A stretch of DNA of 64,000 nt from Pontimicrobium sp. SW4 (lineage in GTDB: Bacteria; Bacteroidota; Bacteroidia; Flavobacteriales; Flavobacteriaceae), in contig NZ_CP157199.1 of NCBI RefSeq assembly GCF_039954625.1, positions 1,674,001-1,738,000 on the forward strand. Direction: 5' to 3'. The notes under the pieces were generated by a model. It was not told the DNA's origin, made no database searches, and saw only the letters and a list, made by a program, of their open reading frames with translations. Within the stretch, counting starts at the first letter, position 1, and each line of letters begins with the position of its first letter. Shown one piece after another: positions 46,235-53,957 of the stretch. The translations under genes were made by a program, and so were the position numbers.

Positions 46235-46519
46235 ATGCTATCTCCTGAAGATTATATGTTACCCTGCTTAAGTAAGAAATTACTAGGAATAGAATGCTTT
46301 GGCTGTGGGTTTCAAAGGTCATTGGTATTACTTTTTCAAGGAGACTTTATTGCAGCCTTTAAAATGTATCCAGGTATTTATCCGCTATTTCTATTAGGCA
46401 TATTTATACTTCTAAATTTCTTTTTTAAAATTAAAAATTCTGAAAAAATTAAAATAACTTTAGTAGTTTTAAGCATTGTATTTATTGTAGCAAACTATAT
46501 ATTAAAAATAACCAACTAA
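46235..46519 (+). CDS. DUF2752 membrane protein (short form)
   Basis: 94 residues. Cys motif C11-x9-C21-x2-C24-G-x-Q-R (CLSKKLLGIECFGCGFQRS) followed by two transmembrane segments (about 48-64 and 73-91). This is the DUF2752 signature. Cys pairs in this group may bind metal or form a disulfide, but no function is established. First of four small membrane genes. A perfect -7 box TAACTTTG (46208-46215) lies 19 nt before the ATG, with no clear -33. Confidence 0.85.
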   Translation: MLSPEDYMLPCLSKKLLGIECFGCGFQRSLVLLFQGDFIAAFKMYPGIYPLFLLGIFILLNFFFKIKNSEKIKITLVVLSIVFIVANYILKITN

Positions 46520-46527
46520 ATAGCATT

Positions 46528-46851
46528 ATGGAAAAACAAAAACTCAACACCACTCTTATTTATATACTTTCAATCTTTGGATTTTTATGCTGTTGTATTT
46601 TGGGAGTTGGAGTCATACCTTCTGGAATTGCATTTTTTCTATCTAACAAGCAATTAAAGGAGGCATATGCAAATCCAGATAATTATGAAAATATTGAAGC
46701 AATGAAAACTGCAAAGATTGTAGCTTTAGTAGTTTTAATAATTAATGTATTGATGCTTATTAGAGTTGTTTATGTATTTTCTACAATAGGCTATGATGGC
46801 TTTATGGAACAGTACAATGAAGCTTTAGAGCAGTGGCAGCAGGCTCAATAA
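46528..46851 (+). CDS. CCC-motif small membrane protein
   Basis: 107 residues. Two transmembrane segments (about 10-36 and 63-88). Three adjacent Cys (21-23) sit in the first segment, then PSGIAFFLSNKQLKEAYANPDNYEN, a loop typical of the flavobacterial CCC-motif membrane proteins. These resemble CD225/dispanin proteins with a Cys-rich intramembrane end. It starts 8 bp after the DUF2752 gene. Function unknown. Confidence 0.82.
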   Translation: MEKQKLNTTLIYILSIFGFLCCCILGVGVIPSGIAFFLSNKQLKEAYANPDNYENIEAMKTAKIVALVVLIINVLMLIRVVYVFSTIGYDGFMEQYNEALEQWQQAQ

Positions 46852-46866
46852 TAATATAAAATCAAT

Positions 46867-47145
46867 ATGGAACAAATCAAACCACCAAGACCAGATAGTT
46901 ATTTAGCTTTAGCAATTATTAGTACTATAATATGCTGCTTACCTTTAGGAATTGTTAGCATTGTTTATGCTACAAAGGTAAACAGTCTGTATGCTGACGG
47001 CAATTACGACGAAGCGATCAGAGCTTCAAAAAATGCAAAAACTTGGGGACTAGTTTCTGTTGCTGTTGCAGTTGTTGGTTTCCTTATTTATATACTAATT
47101 TTTGGAGTTGCTCTTTTTGGAGCAATGAGTAATGGTAATTTCTAA
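46867..47145 (+). CDS. CD225/dispanin-like small membrane protein
   Basis: 92 residues. Pro-rich N-terminus (KPPRPDSY), then two transmembrane segments (about 15-35 and 61-83) with the dispanin features ICCLPLGIVSIVYATKVN and YDEAIRASKNAKTWG. CD225 proteins (IFITM-related in eukaryotes) bend membranes or affect fusion. In bacteria their role is unknown. It overlaps the next DUF2752 gene by 14 bp, so the four genes are translationally linked. Confidence 0.87.
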   Translation: MEQIKPPRPDSYLALAIISTIICCLPLGIVSIVYATKVNSLYADGNYDEAIRASKNAKTWGLVSVAVAVVGFLIYILIFGVALFGAMSNGNF

Positions 47146-47542
47146 ACTAAAATTATCAATAATTATAATTGGAGTGCTTACGTTTTTTGGAATGTTAGCA
47201 CTTTATATTTTTTGGAATCCCTCAGAAACAAATATTTTTCCTAAATGTCCAGTTTATGGAGTGACAGGTATTTATTGCCCAGGTTGTGGTAGCCAACGAG
47301 CTGCACATCAAATTTTAAACGGAAACATTATTGAAGGTATAAGACACAATTATTTAATTGCTCTACTAGGATTAGTACTAGCATATCAAGCCTTTATGTT
47401 CATAATGAATAATGTATTACAAAAAGGAATCGTTAATTTATTACATAAGCCTAAAGTTACATTGAGTATTCTTGTAATTGTGATACTATTTTGGATTTTA
47501 AGAAACATCAACTTATTCCCTTTTACTGAATTGGCTCCATAA
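47132..47542 (+). CDS. DUF2752 membrane protein (long form)
   Basis: 136 residues. An N-terminal transmembrane segment (about 9-28) is followed by C39-x9-C49-x2-C52-G-x-Q-R (KCPVYGVTGIYCPGCGSQR), the same spacing as in the short DUF2752 protein at 46235, and two further transmembrane segments (about 74-92 and 108-126). The repeated Cys motif in two proteins of one operon suggests a shared metal or redox role, but this is inference. The operon ends at a terminator 1-2 bp after the stop. Confidence 0.87.
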   Translation: MVISKLKLSIIIIGVLTFFGMLALYIFWNPSETNIFPKCPVYGVTGIYCPGCGSQRAAHQILNGNIIEGIRHNYLIALLGLVLAYQAFMFIMNNVLQKGIVNLLHKPKVTLSILVIVILFWILRNINLFPFTELAP

Positions 47543-47571
47543 AAAAAGCGACCATTAGGTCGCTTTTTTAC
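47541..47571. terminator. Bidirectional terminator after the small membrane gene cluster
   Basis: AAAAAAGCGACC / GGTCGCTTTTTT (47542-47553 with 47558-47569), loop ATTA. Serves the rightward DUF2752 operon and the leftward DUF5362 gene. Confidence 0.9.
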
Positions 47572-47582
47572 GAATATTTATA

Positions 47583-48029
47583 TTAAAATAATGAGGCTCC
47601 AACAATAGCAAGCAAAAACATTATGAGATATAAACTAATAATAACTATTGCAAAAATACCTATAAACTTATAATGAGATTTTAAATTAGAAAATGCTGAT
47701 TCAAAATCATCATTCTCATTTGCATGTAATGCTCTTTTCATTTTTCTTGAAAATTTATATAAATAATAAACTGGAAAGAAATATATAAGTGCTATAATCA
47801 CATAGAATGCTCCCATTCCTGCTGTGTATCCTAATTGATAAGCAGGTGAATCACCTAAAGTTGCCATGATAGTCCCAAATAATAATCCTACCACAACCAT
47901 TAATCCAATACCAATAAAACCAATTATTGATAAGAAGAAAGACCATTTAGCAATTTCATTTAAAAAACGCTTAACATTAGTTGATATATTTAGTTCAAAA
48001 TTGTCAAAAGCAGACGGGTTATTTTCCAT
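47583..48029 (-). CDS. DUF5362 family membrane protein
   Basis: 148 residues. N-terminal soluble stretch, then three hydrophobic segments (about 29-52, 71-95 and 123-145) with the loop SRKMKRALHANENDDFESAFSNLKSHYKF between the last two, the DUF5362 pattern. It starts 11 bp after the rocD stop, so it is probably the second gene of a rocD transcript, and converges on the DUF2752/CD225 operon. No function is known. Small membrane proteins of similar style sit on both sides of the terminator. Confidence 0.83.
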   Translation of the reverse strand: MENNPSAFDNFELNISTNVKRFLNEIAKWSFFLSIIGFIGIGLMVVVGLLFGTIMATLGDSPAYQLGYTAGMGAFYVIIALIYFFPVYYLYKFSRKMKRALHANENDDFESAFSNLKSHYKFIGIFAIVIISLYLIMFLLAIVGASLF

Positions 48030-48039
48030 AAAAGTTTAT

Positions 48040-49284
48040 TTAGTTTTCAAACTCTTTAAGAGTTTTAGTAATAATACTCACACAATCTAGCAACTGCTCT
48101 TCAGTCATTACTAAAGGTGGTGCAAAACGAATAATATTTCCATGTGTAGGTTTTGCTAGCAACCCATTGTCACGTAGCTTTAAACATATATTCCAAGCCG
48201 TATCACTGTCTTCATCATCATTAATAACAATAGCATTAAGTAAGCCTTTACCACGTACTAAAGTTACCAAATCTGTTGTTTCAATATACTTGTTTAATTC
48301 AGCTCTAAAAACCTTACCTAAAAATTCAGCATTTTCAGTAAGTTTTTCTTCTTTTACAACTTCTAAAGCTGCAATAGCTACAGCTGCAGCTACAGGGTTT
48401 CCTCCATAAGTACTACCATGATTCCCAGGTCTAATAACATTCATAATCTCGTTATTTGCTAACACAGCAGATACTGGATAAATCCCACCACTTAATGCTT
48501 TTCCTAAAACCAAAATATCTGGTTTTACATTTTCATGATCTACTGCAAGCATTCTTCCTGTTCTTGCTATTCCTGTTTGTACTTCATCAGCAATAAATAA
48601 TACATTATATTTTTCACATAATGCTTTTGCTTTTGCTAAATACCCTTCACTAGGCACATAAACTCCAGCTTCTCCTTGAATTGGCTCTACTAAAAACCCA
48701 GCAATATCACTTGAGCTCTCTAAAGTTTCCTCTAAAGCTTGAAGATTATCATATTCAATTTTAATAAATCCATCGGTATATGGTCCAAAGTTTTTACGAG
48801 CAACTGGATCGTTAGAAAACGATATTATTGTCGTTGTTCTTCCGTGAAAGTTGTTTTTACAAACAATAATCTTTGCCTTATTAGTATCTATACCTTTAAC
48901 CTCGTAAGCCCATTTTCTACAAACTTTTAAAGCAGTTTCAACTGCTTCAGCTCCAGTGTTAATTGGTAATACTTTGTCGAAACCAAAATATTCGGTAACA
49001 TATTTTTCATATTTACCTAACATGTCGTTGTAAAACGCACGAGATGTTAATGTAAGTGTTTGCGATTGCTTTGTTAAAGCTTCAACAATTTTTGGGTGAC
49101 AATGCCCTTGATTTACAGATGAGTAAGCCGATAAGAAATCGTAATATTGCTTACCTTCTACGTCCCAAACATGCACACCTTCTCCTCTACTCAATACTAC
49201 TGGAAGTGGATGGTAATTTTGTGCACCATACTTGTTTTCTAATGCCATCGCTTCTTGCGATGAAATGTGGTCTAAAACAGCCAT
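48040..49284 (-). CDS. rocD: Ornithine-oxo-acid transaminase
   Basis: 414 residues, class III PLP aminotransferase. Seen: the substrate-side [19 protein letters not shown] (about 20-38), [17 protein letters not shown], the PLP site [15 protein letters not shown], Lys in [10 protein letters not shown] (about 258), and [11 protein letters not shown]. It transfers the delta-amino group of ornithine to 2-oxoglutarate to give glutamate semialdehyde, used in proline and arginine metabolism. No other arginine or proline genes are next to it. The gap upstream to the DUF6768 gene (49285-49428, 144 bp) shows nothing I can name. Confidence 0.95.
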   Translation of the reverse strand: MAVLDHISSQEAMALENKYGAQNYHPLPVVLSRGEGVHVWDVEGKQYYDFLSAYSSVNQGHCHPKIVEALTKQSQTLTLTSRAFYNDMLGKYEKYVTEYFGFDKVLPINTGAEAVETALKVCRKWAYEVKGIDTNKAKIIVCKNNFHGRTTTIISFSNDPVARKNFGPYTDGFIKIEYDNLQALEETLESSSDIAGFLVEPIQGEAGVYVPSEGYLAKAKALCEKYNVLFIADEVQTGIARTGRMLAVDHENVKPDILVLGKALSGGIYPVSAVLANNEIMNVIRPGNHGSTYGGNPVAAAVAIAALEVVKEEKLTENAEFLGKVFRAELNKYIETTDLVTLVRGKGLLNAIVINDDEDSDTAWNICLKLRDNGLLAKPTHGNIIRFAPPLVMTEEQLLDCVSIITKTLKEFEN

Positions 49285-49428
49285 TTTAATAAATTTTAAT
49301 TAGTAAAAAAATAACCATTCCTTATCTACCTTTATCCTTTCGAGGTGTCGAAAATTCAGCGTGGGAAAGAAATCATCCCTAAAAGGCTTGCAAATTACTA
49401 AATATAAGCTGCTTCTAAAAATGTTCTT

Positions 49429-49797
49429 TTAGTTTTTTGCTGCTAGTGATGAAATCTGTAACTCTAATCGCTTAATTTCTCTTATAATTGCATTTTTATC
49501 CATTTGCATCCAAACAAACATTTTTAACATACTAACTATTAACATACAAAATGTTCCAATAAGAGCCCATTTAATAAGTTCGTTTGTAACATCTGTATTA
49601 AAAAATTGGATCATACAATACACAAATACTATAAAAACAAATACAGTTACTATATTCATCATAAGCATGATCCATTTATTCTTTCCTTTAAAAGTCCCAA
49701 GAACCATTTGAAAAATATTTTGCTCTTCTAATTCATCATAGAATTTTGCTTCTTCTTGTGTTAATGTCTCTTTTATTAACTTGTCTATGTCTTCCAT
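49429..49797 (-). CDS. DUF6768 family membrane protein
   Basis: 122 residues from the ATG at 49797 (MEDIDKLIKETLTQEEAKF). A four-codon longer start is possible. The N-terminal helix (about 1-45) is charged and two transmembrane segments follow (about 45-63 and 75-95), ending in a Lys/Arg/Glu-rich helix. The gene follows the sigma factor after about 50 bp in one direction, so it may act as its membrane-bound partner. No classical anti-sigma motif is seen. A 7-bp hairpin (49829-49846) lies between the two. Confidence 0.78.
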   Translation of the reverse strand: MEDIDKLIKETLTQEEAKFYDELEEQNIFQMVLGTFKGKNKWIMLMMNIVTVFVFIVFVYCMIQFFNTDVTNELIKWALIGTFCMLIVSMLKMFVWMQMDKNAIIREIKRLELQISSLAAKN

Positions 49798-49828
49798 ATT
49801 AGTTTTCATAATAAAATTTATTTTATTG

Positions 49829-49846
49829 TTCCCACGAAAGTGGGAA
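49829..49846. other. Small hairpin TTCCCAC-GAAA-GTGGGAA
   Basis: Perfect 7-bp stem around a 4-base loop between the sigma gene stop and the DUF6768 start. There is no T run, so it is more likely an mRNA processing or stability element than a terminator. Confidence 0.45.
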
Positions 49847-49857
49847 ACTGTTAATAT

Positions 49858-50406
49858 TTATCCTTTGTGTTTTTTAATACTTTTTTTTAATTTTTCTCTT
49901 GCATGAAAGAGTCTTGATTTTACTGTTCCTGCTTTAATGTTTAACAACTTAGAGATGTCATTTAGCGGTAGTTCTTCTAAGTAAAATAGTTTTACTACGT
50001 ATTGTTGATCTGTTGGTAATTCTAAAATAGCACTATAAAGTTTCTTCTTAAGATTTAACCTTTCGTCATAAGGCTCATCTATTATATCAGTTTCTTGCTT
50101 AAAAGCATTCCCTACTTTTCTCTCTTTTTGCCTTTTCCTTAATGCATCAATAGACTTTGTATGCACAATTCTTAATGCCCAACCACCAAAACTTTGAGGA
50201 TCTCTTATATCTTCTAACTTATCTATAATAGTTCTCCAACTATCTTGCGCAACATCTTTAGCTTCATCTGCATCTTTAACAATATAAAATGCTTTCGTGC
50301 AAAACTTTTTATGCCAACGTTTTACCAATGCGGCTAGAGCCATTTTATTTCCAGATTGGTAATCTAGAATTAAAAGTCCGTCTCTTTCTTTTTCGGTTTG
50401 GCTCAT
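49858..50406 (-). CDS. RNA polymerase sigma factor, ECF-type
   Basis: 182 residues. Region 2 (about 20-85) with KDADEAKDVAQDSWRTIIDKLEDIRDPQSFGGWALRIVHTK, and region 4 (about 120-175) with ELPTDQQYVVKLFYLEELPLNDISKLLNIKAGTVKSRLFHAREKL. It has a basic tail ending KKHKG. It probably controls a small stress or envelope regulon with the DUF6768 gene. It diverges from rlmD, and the 118-bp gap contains the rlmD promoter. Confidence 0.92.
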   Translation of the reverse strand: MSQTEKERDGLLILDYQSGNKMALAALVKRWHKKFCTKAFYIVKDADEAKDVAQDSWRTIIDKLEDIRDPQSFGGWALRIVHTKSIDALRKRQKERKVGNAFKQETDIIDEPYDERLNLKKKLYSAILELPTDQQYVVKLFYLEELPLNDISKLLNIKAGTVKSRLFHAREKLKKSIKKHKG

Positions 50407-50486
50407 TAAATGGTCTCTTTACATAATAGACGTAAAAACCCAAAACAGGTTCAATTTTTACTGAAGTTCTATAAAGATAGTTGAAA

Positions 50487-50520
50487 TTTGTTCGAGTTAC
50501 AGGATGCTTTCTTATTTTTG
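50487..50520 (+). promoter_or_regulatory. Promoter of rlmD, possibly leaderless
   Basis: TTTG at 50487-50490, 22-nt spacer, TATTTTTG at 50513-50520. The ATG at 50525 begins 4 nt after the box, so transcription would start at or next to the start codon. Confidence 0.6.
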
Positions 50521-50524
50521 CCGC

Positions 50525-51937
50525 ATGGCAAGAAAAAACAAAAAACAGGTTTTTACAAATTTAGAAGTTATTGATGCTGGAGCAAAAGGCAAAACAGTGG
50601 CAAAAGCACCAGATGGGAAAGTCGTGTTTTTATCAAATGCCGTTCCTGGGGATGTAGTTGATGTGCAAACTTTTAAAAAGCGAAAAGCTTATTATGAAGG
50701 GAAAGCCATTGCTTTTCATAAGCTGTCTGATAAGAGAACAGAGCCAAAGTGCGAACATTTTGGAACCTGTGGTGGCTGTAAATGGCAACACATGAGTTAC
50801 GACAACCAATTATTCTACAAGCAAAAAGAAGTTACCAATAACTTAACACGTATTGGACATATTGAATTGCCAGAAGTAACACCTATTTTAGGTTCAAAAG
50901 AGCAATATTTCTACAGAAATAAAATGGAATTCTCATTTAGTGATAGTCGTTGGTTAACACTTGAAGAAATAAATTCTGATAAAGATTTAGGTGATAAAAA
51001 TGCACTTGGTTTTCATATTCCTGGAATGTGGGACAAAATTTTGGATGTAAAAAAATGTTGGTTGCAAGCAGATCCATCAAATGCTATTAGAAATTCAGTT
51101 AAACAGTTTGCCATAGATAATAATCTAGAGTTTTTCAATACTCGTAACCAAACAGGACTTTTACGTACTATGATGATTCGTACAACTAGTACTGGAGAAA
51201 TCATGATTTTAGTCCAATTTTTTAAAGAAGATGTTGAAAAACGTATATTATTACTAGACTATTTAAAGACTACCTTTCCAGAAATCACTTCTTTACAATA
51301 CGTCATTAACGGAAAAGCTAATGATACCATCTATGATCAAGAAATTATTTGTTATCATGGACGCGACCATATTTTTGAAGAGATGGAAGGCTTAAAATTC
51401 AAAATAAATGCTAAATCATTTTATCAAACAAATTCTGATCAAGCTTACGAGCTTTACAAAATTACTAGAGACTTTGCTAGATTAACAGGAAACGAATTAG
51501 TGTACGATTTATATACAGGAACAGGAACTATTGCGCAATTTGTAGCTAAAAAAGCAGAAAAAGTGGTTGGTGTTGAAGCTGTTCCAGACGCAATTACTGC
51601 TGCTAAGGAGAATGCACAATTAAACAACATAGATAACGTTGAGTTTTATGTTGGTGATATGAAAAACGTATTTAACCAAGAATTTATAAATACACATGGA
51701 CAGCCAGACGTCATTATTACAGACCCTCCAAGAGATGGTATGCATAAAGATGTGGTTAAACAAATACTAAACATTTCGCCAGAAAGAATTGTTTATGTAA
51801 GTTGCAATAGTGCAACCCAAGCTAGAGATTTGGCTTTAATGGACACTATGTATAAAGTAATAAAAACGCAGGCAGTAGATATGTTTCCACAAACTTTTCA
51901 TGTAGAAAATGTTGTACTTTTGGAAAAGCGAAAATAG
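50525..51937 (+). CDS. rlmD: 23S rRNA (uracil-5-)-methyltransferase RlmD
   Basis: 470 residues from the ATG at 50525 (MARKNKKQVF). The 7-codon longer form begins inside the promoter region. TRAM domain (about 5-65), iron-sulfur cluster Cys in KCEHFGTCGGCKWQH (about 77-91), SAM site LYTGTGTIAQF, ITDPPRDGMH and the catalytic Cys in YVSCNSATQARDL. It methylates 23S rRNA U1939-type sites. A -7 box TATTTTTG ends 4 nt before the ATG, so the mRNA may be leaderless. The downstream pair DUF6452/DUF6048 is a conserved follow-on. Confidence 0.95.
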   Translation: MARKNKKQVFTNLEVIDAGAKGKTVAKAPDGKVVFLSNAVPGDVVDVQTFKKRKAYYEGKAIAFHKLSDKRTEPKCEHFGTCGGCKWQHMSYDNQLFYKQKEVTNNLTRIGHIELPEVTPILGSKEQYFYRNKMEFSFSDSRWLTLEEINSDKDLGDKNALGFHIPGMWDKILDVKKCWLQADPSNAIRNSVKQFAIDNNLEFFNTRNQTGLLRTMMIRTTSTGEIMILVQFFKEDVEKRILLLDYLKTTFPEITSLQYVINGKANDTIYDQEIICYHGRDHIFEEMEGLKFKINAKSFYQTNSDQAYELYKITRDFARLTGNELVYDLYTGTGTIAQFVAKKAEKVVGVEAVPDAITAAKENAQLNNIDNVEFYVGDMKNVFNQEFINTHGQPDVIITDPPRDGMHKDVVKQILNISPERIVYVSCNSATQARDLALMDTMYKVIKTQAVDMFPQTFHVENVVLLEKRK

Positions 51938-51943
51938 ATTTAA

Positions 51944-52453
51944 ATGAAAAAACAATCCCTATTCATTCTATTCTTAATGCTCACAATGTTTGCTTGTGAA
52001 AAAGATGATATTTGCTCTGAAGCTACTGCTACAACACCTCAGCTAGTGATTCGATTCTACGATGCACTTATTCCAGAAGACACAAAATCTATTTCTGGTT
52101 TATTTGTGTATGGTATTAATGATGCAGACGAAACAGTATTTTTTAAAAATATTACAATAGGCACTAAAGATTCCATAGCTATTCCTTTAAGAACGGATAG
52201 TAATATGACAAAGTTAGTTTTCCATAAAGATTTAGTAGATACAGATGATTTATTAGTTGGAAATCCTGATACTGTAGATGTAAGTTACGAAAGAAAAGAC
52301 ATATATGTATCACGTGCTTGTGGTTATAAAGCGACGTTCACCAATTTAGGAGCTGTTTTAACACCTGATGCTGACAATTGGATAATAAATATTACTATCG
52401 AAAATAACACCATAGACAATGAAAATGCAGCGCACATTAACATATATCACTAG
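51944..52453 (+). CDS. DUF6452 lipoprotein
   Basis: 169 residues. Lipoprotein signal ending MFACEKDD (lipobox Cys18). The mature part (CSEATATTPQLVIRFYD, VDVSYERKDIYVSRACGYKATF) fits DUF6452, with two Cys that may pair. It starts 6 bp after rlmD and overlaps the next gene by about 30 bp, so rlmD-DUF6452-DUF6048 are one transcript. Why an rRNA methylase is tied to two envelope proteins is unknown. Function of the family is not established. Confidence 0.85.
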   Translation: MKKQSLFILFLMLTMFACEKDDICSEATATTPQLVIRFYDALIPEDTKSISGLFVYGINDADETVFFKNITIGTKDSIAIPLRTDSNMTKLVFHKDLVDTDDLLVGNPDTVDVSYERKDIYVSRACGYKATFTNLGAVLTPDADNWIINITIENNTIDNENAAHINIYH

Positions 52454-53141
52454 TATTTTTGCTGTACTGCTGATGACATTTTCAGTAAGCGCACAAGACG
52501 ACAGCGTCGCAAACGACTCCATTCGTTATGCTCAAAAATATGGCTTACGCTTAGGTGGCGATGTAAGCAAGCTAGTGAGATCGTTTGTTGATGATGATTA
52601 TACAGGCTTTGAAATTAATGGTGATTATCGTTTGTCTAAAAATCTTTACATAGCAGGAGAGTTAGGAACCGAAGAAAAAACTACAGAAAGTGATTACCTA
52701 AACGCAACCGCTCAAGGAAGCTATTTTAAAGGAGGTATAGACTTTAACTTATACGATAATTGGTTTGGTATGGAAAACATGATTTATAGTGGTTTTCGTG
52801 CTGGGTTTGGCACATTTAACCAAACTATAAATAGTTATACCATTTTTGATACCAATGGGCAGCCTTGGGGAAACCAAACAACTGTTACAGATGGTACAAA
52901 ACAAAGTGGTTTAACAGCTATTTGGGGAGAATTAATTCTTGGTGTTAAAGCCGAAACACTAAATAATTTGTATGTTGGGTTTAATATCCAGTTAAAAGGT
53001 CGCATTACTGAGACTGAACCAAATAACTTTGAAAACCTTTACATTCCTGGATTTGGGCGCACATATGATAGTGGAAACTTTAGTGTGAGTTTTGGTTATA
53101 ACGTTTCCTACCTTATTCCTTTGTTTAAGAAGGATAAATAA
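52425..53141 (+). CDS. DUF6048 outer-membrane protein
   Basis: 238 residues from the ATG at 52425 (MQRTLTYITSIF). An ATG two codons earlier is possible. The signal peptide (about 1-24) ends VSAQ. The mature protein is a predicted beta barrel (about 30-238) with aromatic belts (YFKGGIDFNLYDNWFGMENMIYSGFRAGFGTF) and a short C-terminal strand ending YLIPLFKKDK. Matches DUF6048. The pairing with DUF6452 suggests a lipoprotein-barrel pair. Confidence 0.84.
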   Translation: MQRTLTYITSIFAVLLMTFSVSAQDDSVANDSIRYAQKYGLRLGGDVSKLVRSFVDDDYTGFEINGDYRLSKNLYIAGELGTEEKTTESDYLNATAQGSYFKGGIDFNLYDNWFGMENMIYSGFRAGFGTFNQTINSYTIFDTNGQPWGNQTTVTDGTKQSGLTAIWGELILGVKAETLNNLYVGFNIQLKGRITETEPNNFENLYIPGFGRTYDSGNFSVSFGYNVSYLIPLFKKDK

Positions 53142-53378
53142 TTATAAACTTTATTTGAAAACTTTTCGAAACCAAACAAAACAAAGCATTGACTTTTTAA
53201 CTTTAAAAAGTTAACTTCGTTTAACGACTGGTATAAGTCATTAAAACGACGTCATATCACAAAAGTTAAACGAAACTCTCATCTTTTTAACATTCCAAAC
53301 TGACATTTATCATAGTAATTCCTTTAGAGTTTAAAGACCTTTATTTCTATAAAACATCAATCTTTAAATTCCAAAACT
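53142..53378. other. Intergenic region with palindromic element
   Basis: Between DUF6048 and the DUF4136 lipoprotein. Holds the element copy at 53215-53275 and otherwise AT-rich DNA. I see no consensus promoter for the DUF4136 gene. Confidence 0.5.
53215..53275. repeat. Palindromic element, copy 1 (degenerate arms)
   Basis: CTTCGTTTAAC at 53215-53225 and GTTAAACGAA at 53265-53274 frame the conserved centre TATAAGTCATTAAAACGACG. The same centre and outer ends occur in copy 2 (59644-59700) in the same orientation. The middle of the arms has diverged here. Confidence 0.75.
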
Positions 53379-53924
53379 ATGAAAACTTTAAAAACACTTG
53401 GTATTATCTTTCTCCTTACGCTTTATGGCTGCGCTTCTACAGAAGCTGTATTGTCTGAGTTTGATGAAAGCGTAGACTTTGAAACTTATGATACGTTTGT
53501 ATTATGTATAGATGATTTGTTTGTTGAGAATACAAAATATCCAAATCACGATAATAATAAAGTACGTGAACTCATAGGAAATGCCGTAGAAAACGAAATG
53601 ATTAATAGAGGGCACAAAACAAATGTTATGGATCCACAATTACAAGCTGGTTTTAAATTACTGGTAGAAGAAAAAGAAGCCACTTTTTACGACTGTAAAG
53701 AACAAGACGAATACAGTTATTGGTCTGAATGCACTATAAACACTACTATTTATACAGAAGAAACTTTGGTAGTTTATGTGTCTGATTTTGAGAAAAATCA
53801 AATAATTTGGCAAGCATCAATAACTTGTGATATGAGTCGCTACAACAAAAAATTGCCTAGTTATGTAAACGAATTGGTAGAAACCCTATTTAAAGAATAT
53901 CCAAAAGTAGATGGCGCATTATAA
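53379..53924 (+). CDS. DUF4136 lipoprotein
   Basis: 181 residues. Lipobox Cys near residue 18 (LTLYGCAST). Mature chain with DESVDFETYDTFVL, the DUF4136 opening, then REL-GNAVENEMINRG and ITCDMSRYNKKLPSYVNELVETLF. DUF4136 proteins are exported lipoproteins of unknown role. It lies downstream of the intergenic region holding palindrome copy 1 and converges on the THUMP methyltransferase gene. A weak AAGGCTA / TAGCCTT hairpin at 53931-53959 may end both transcripts. Confidence 0.82.
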   Translation: MKTLKTLGIIFLLTLYGCASTEAVLSEFDESVDFETYDTFVLCIDDLFVENTKYPNHDNNKVRELIGNAVENEMINRGHKTNVMDPQLQAGFKLLVEEKEATFYDCKEQDEYSYWSECTINTTIYTEETLVVYVSDFEKNQIIWQASITCDMSRYNKKLPSYVNELVETLFKEYPKVDGAL

Positions 53925-53957
53925 AAACTTAAGGCTATAAGCTAAATGTTTGTAGCC

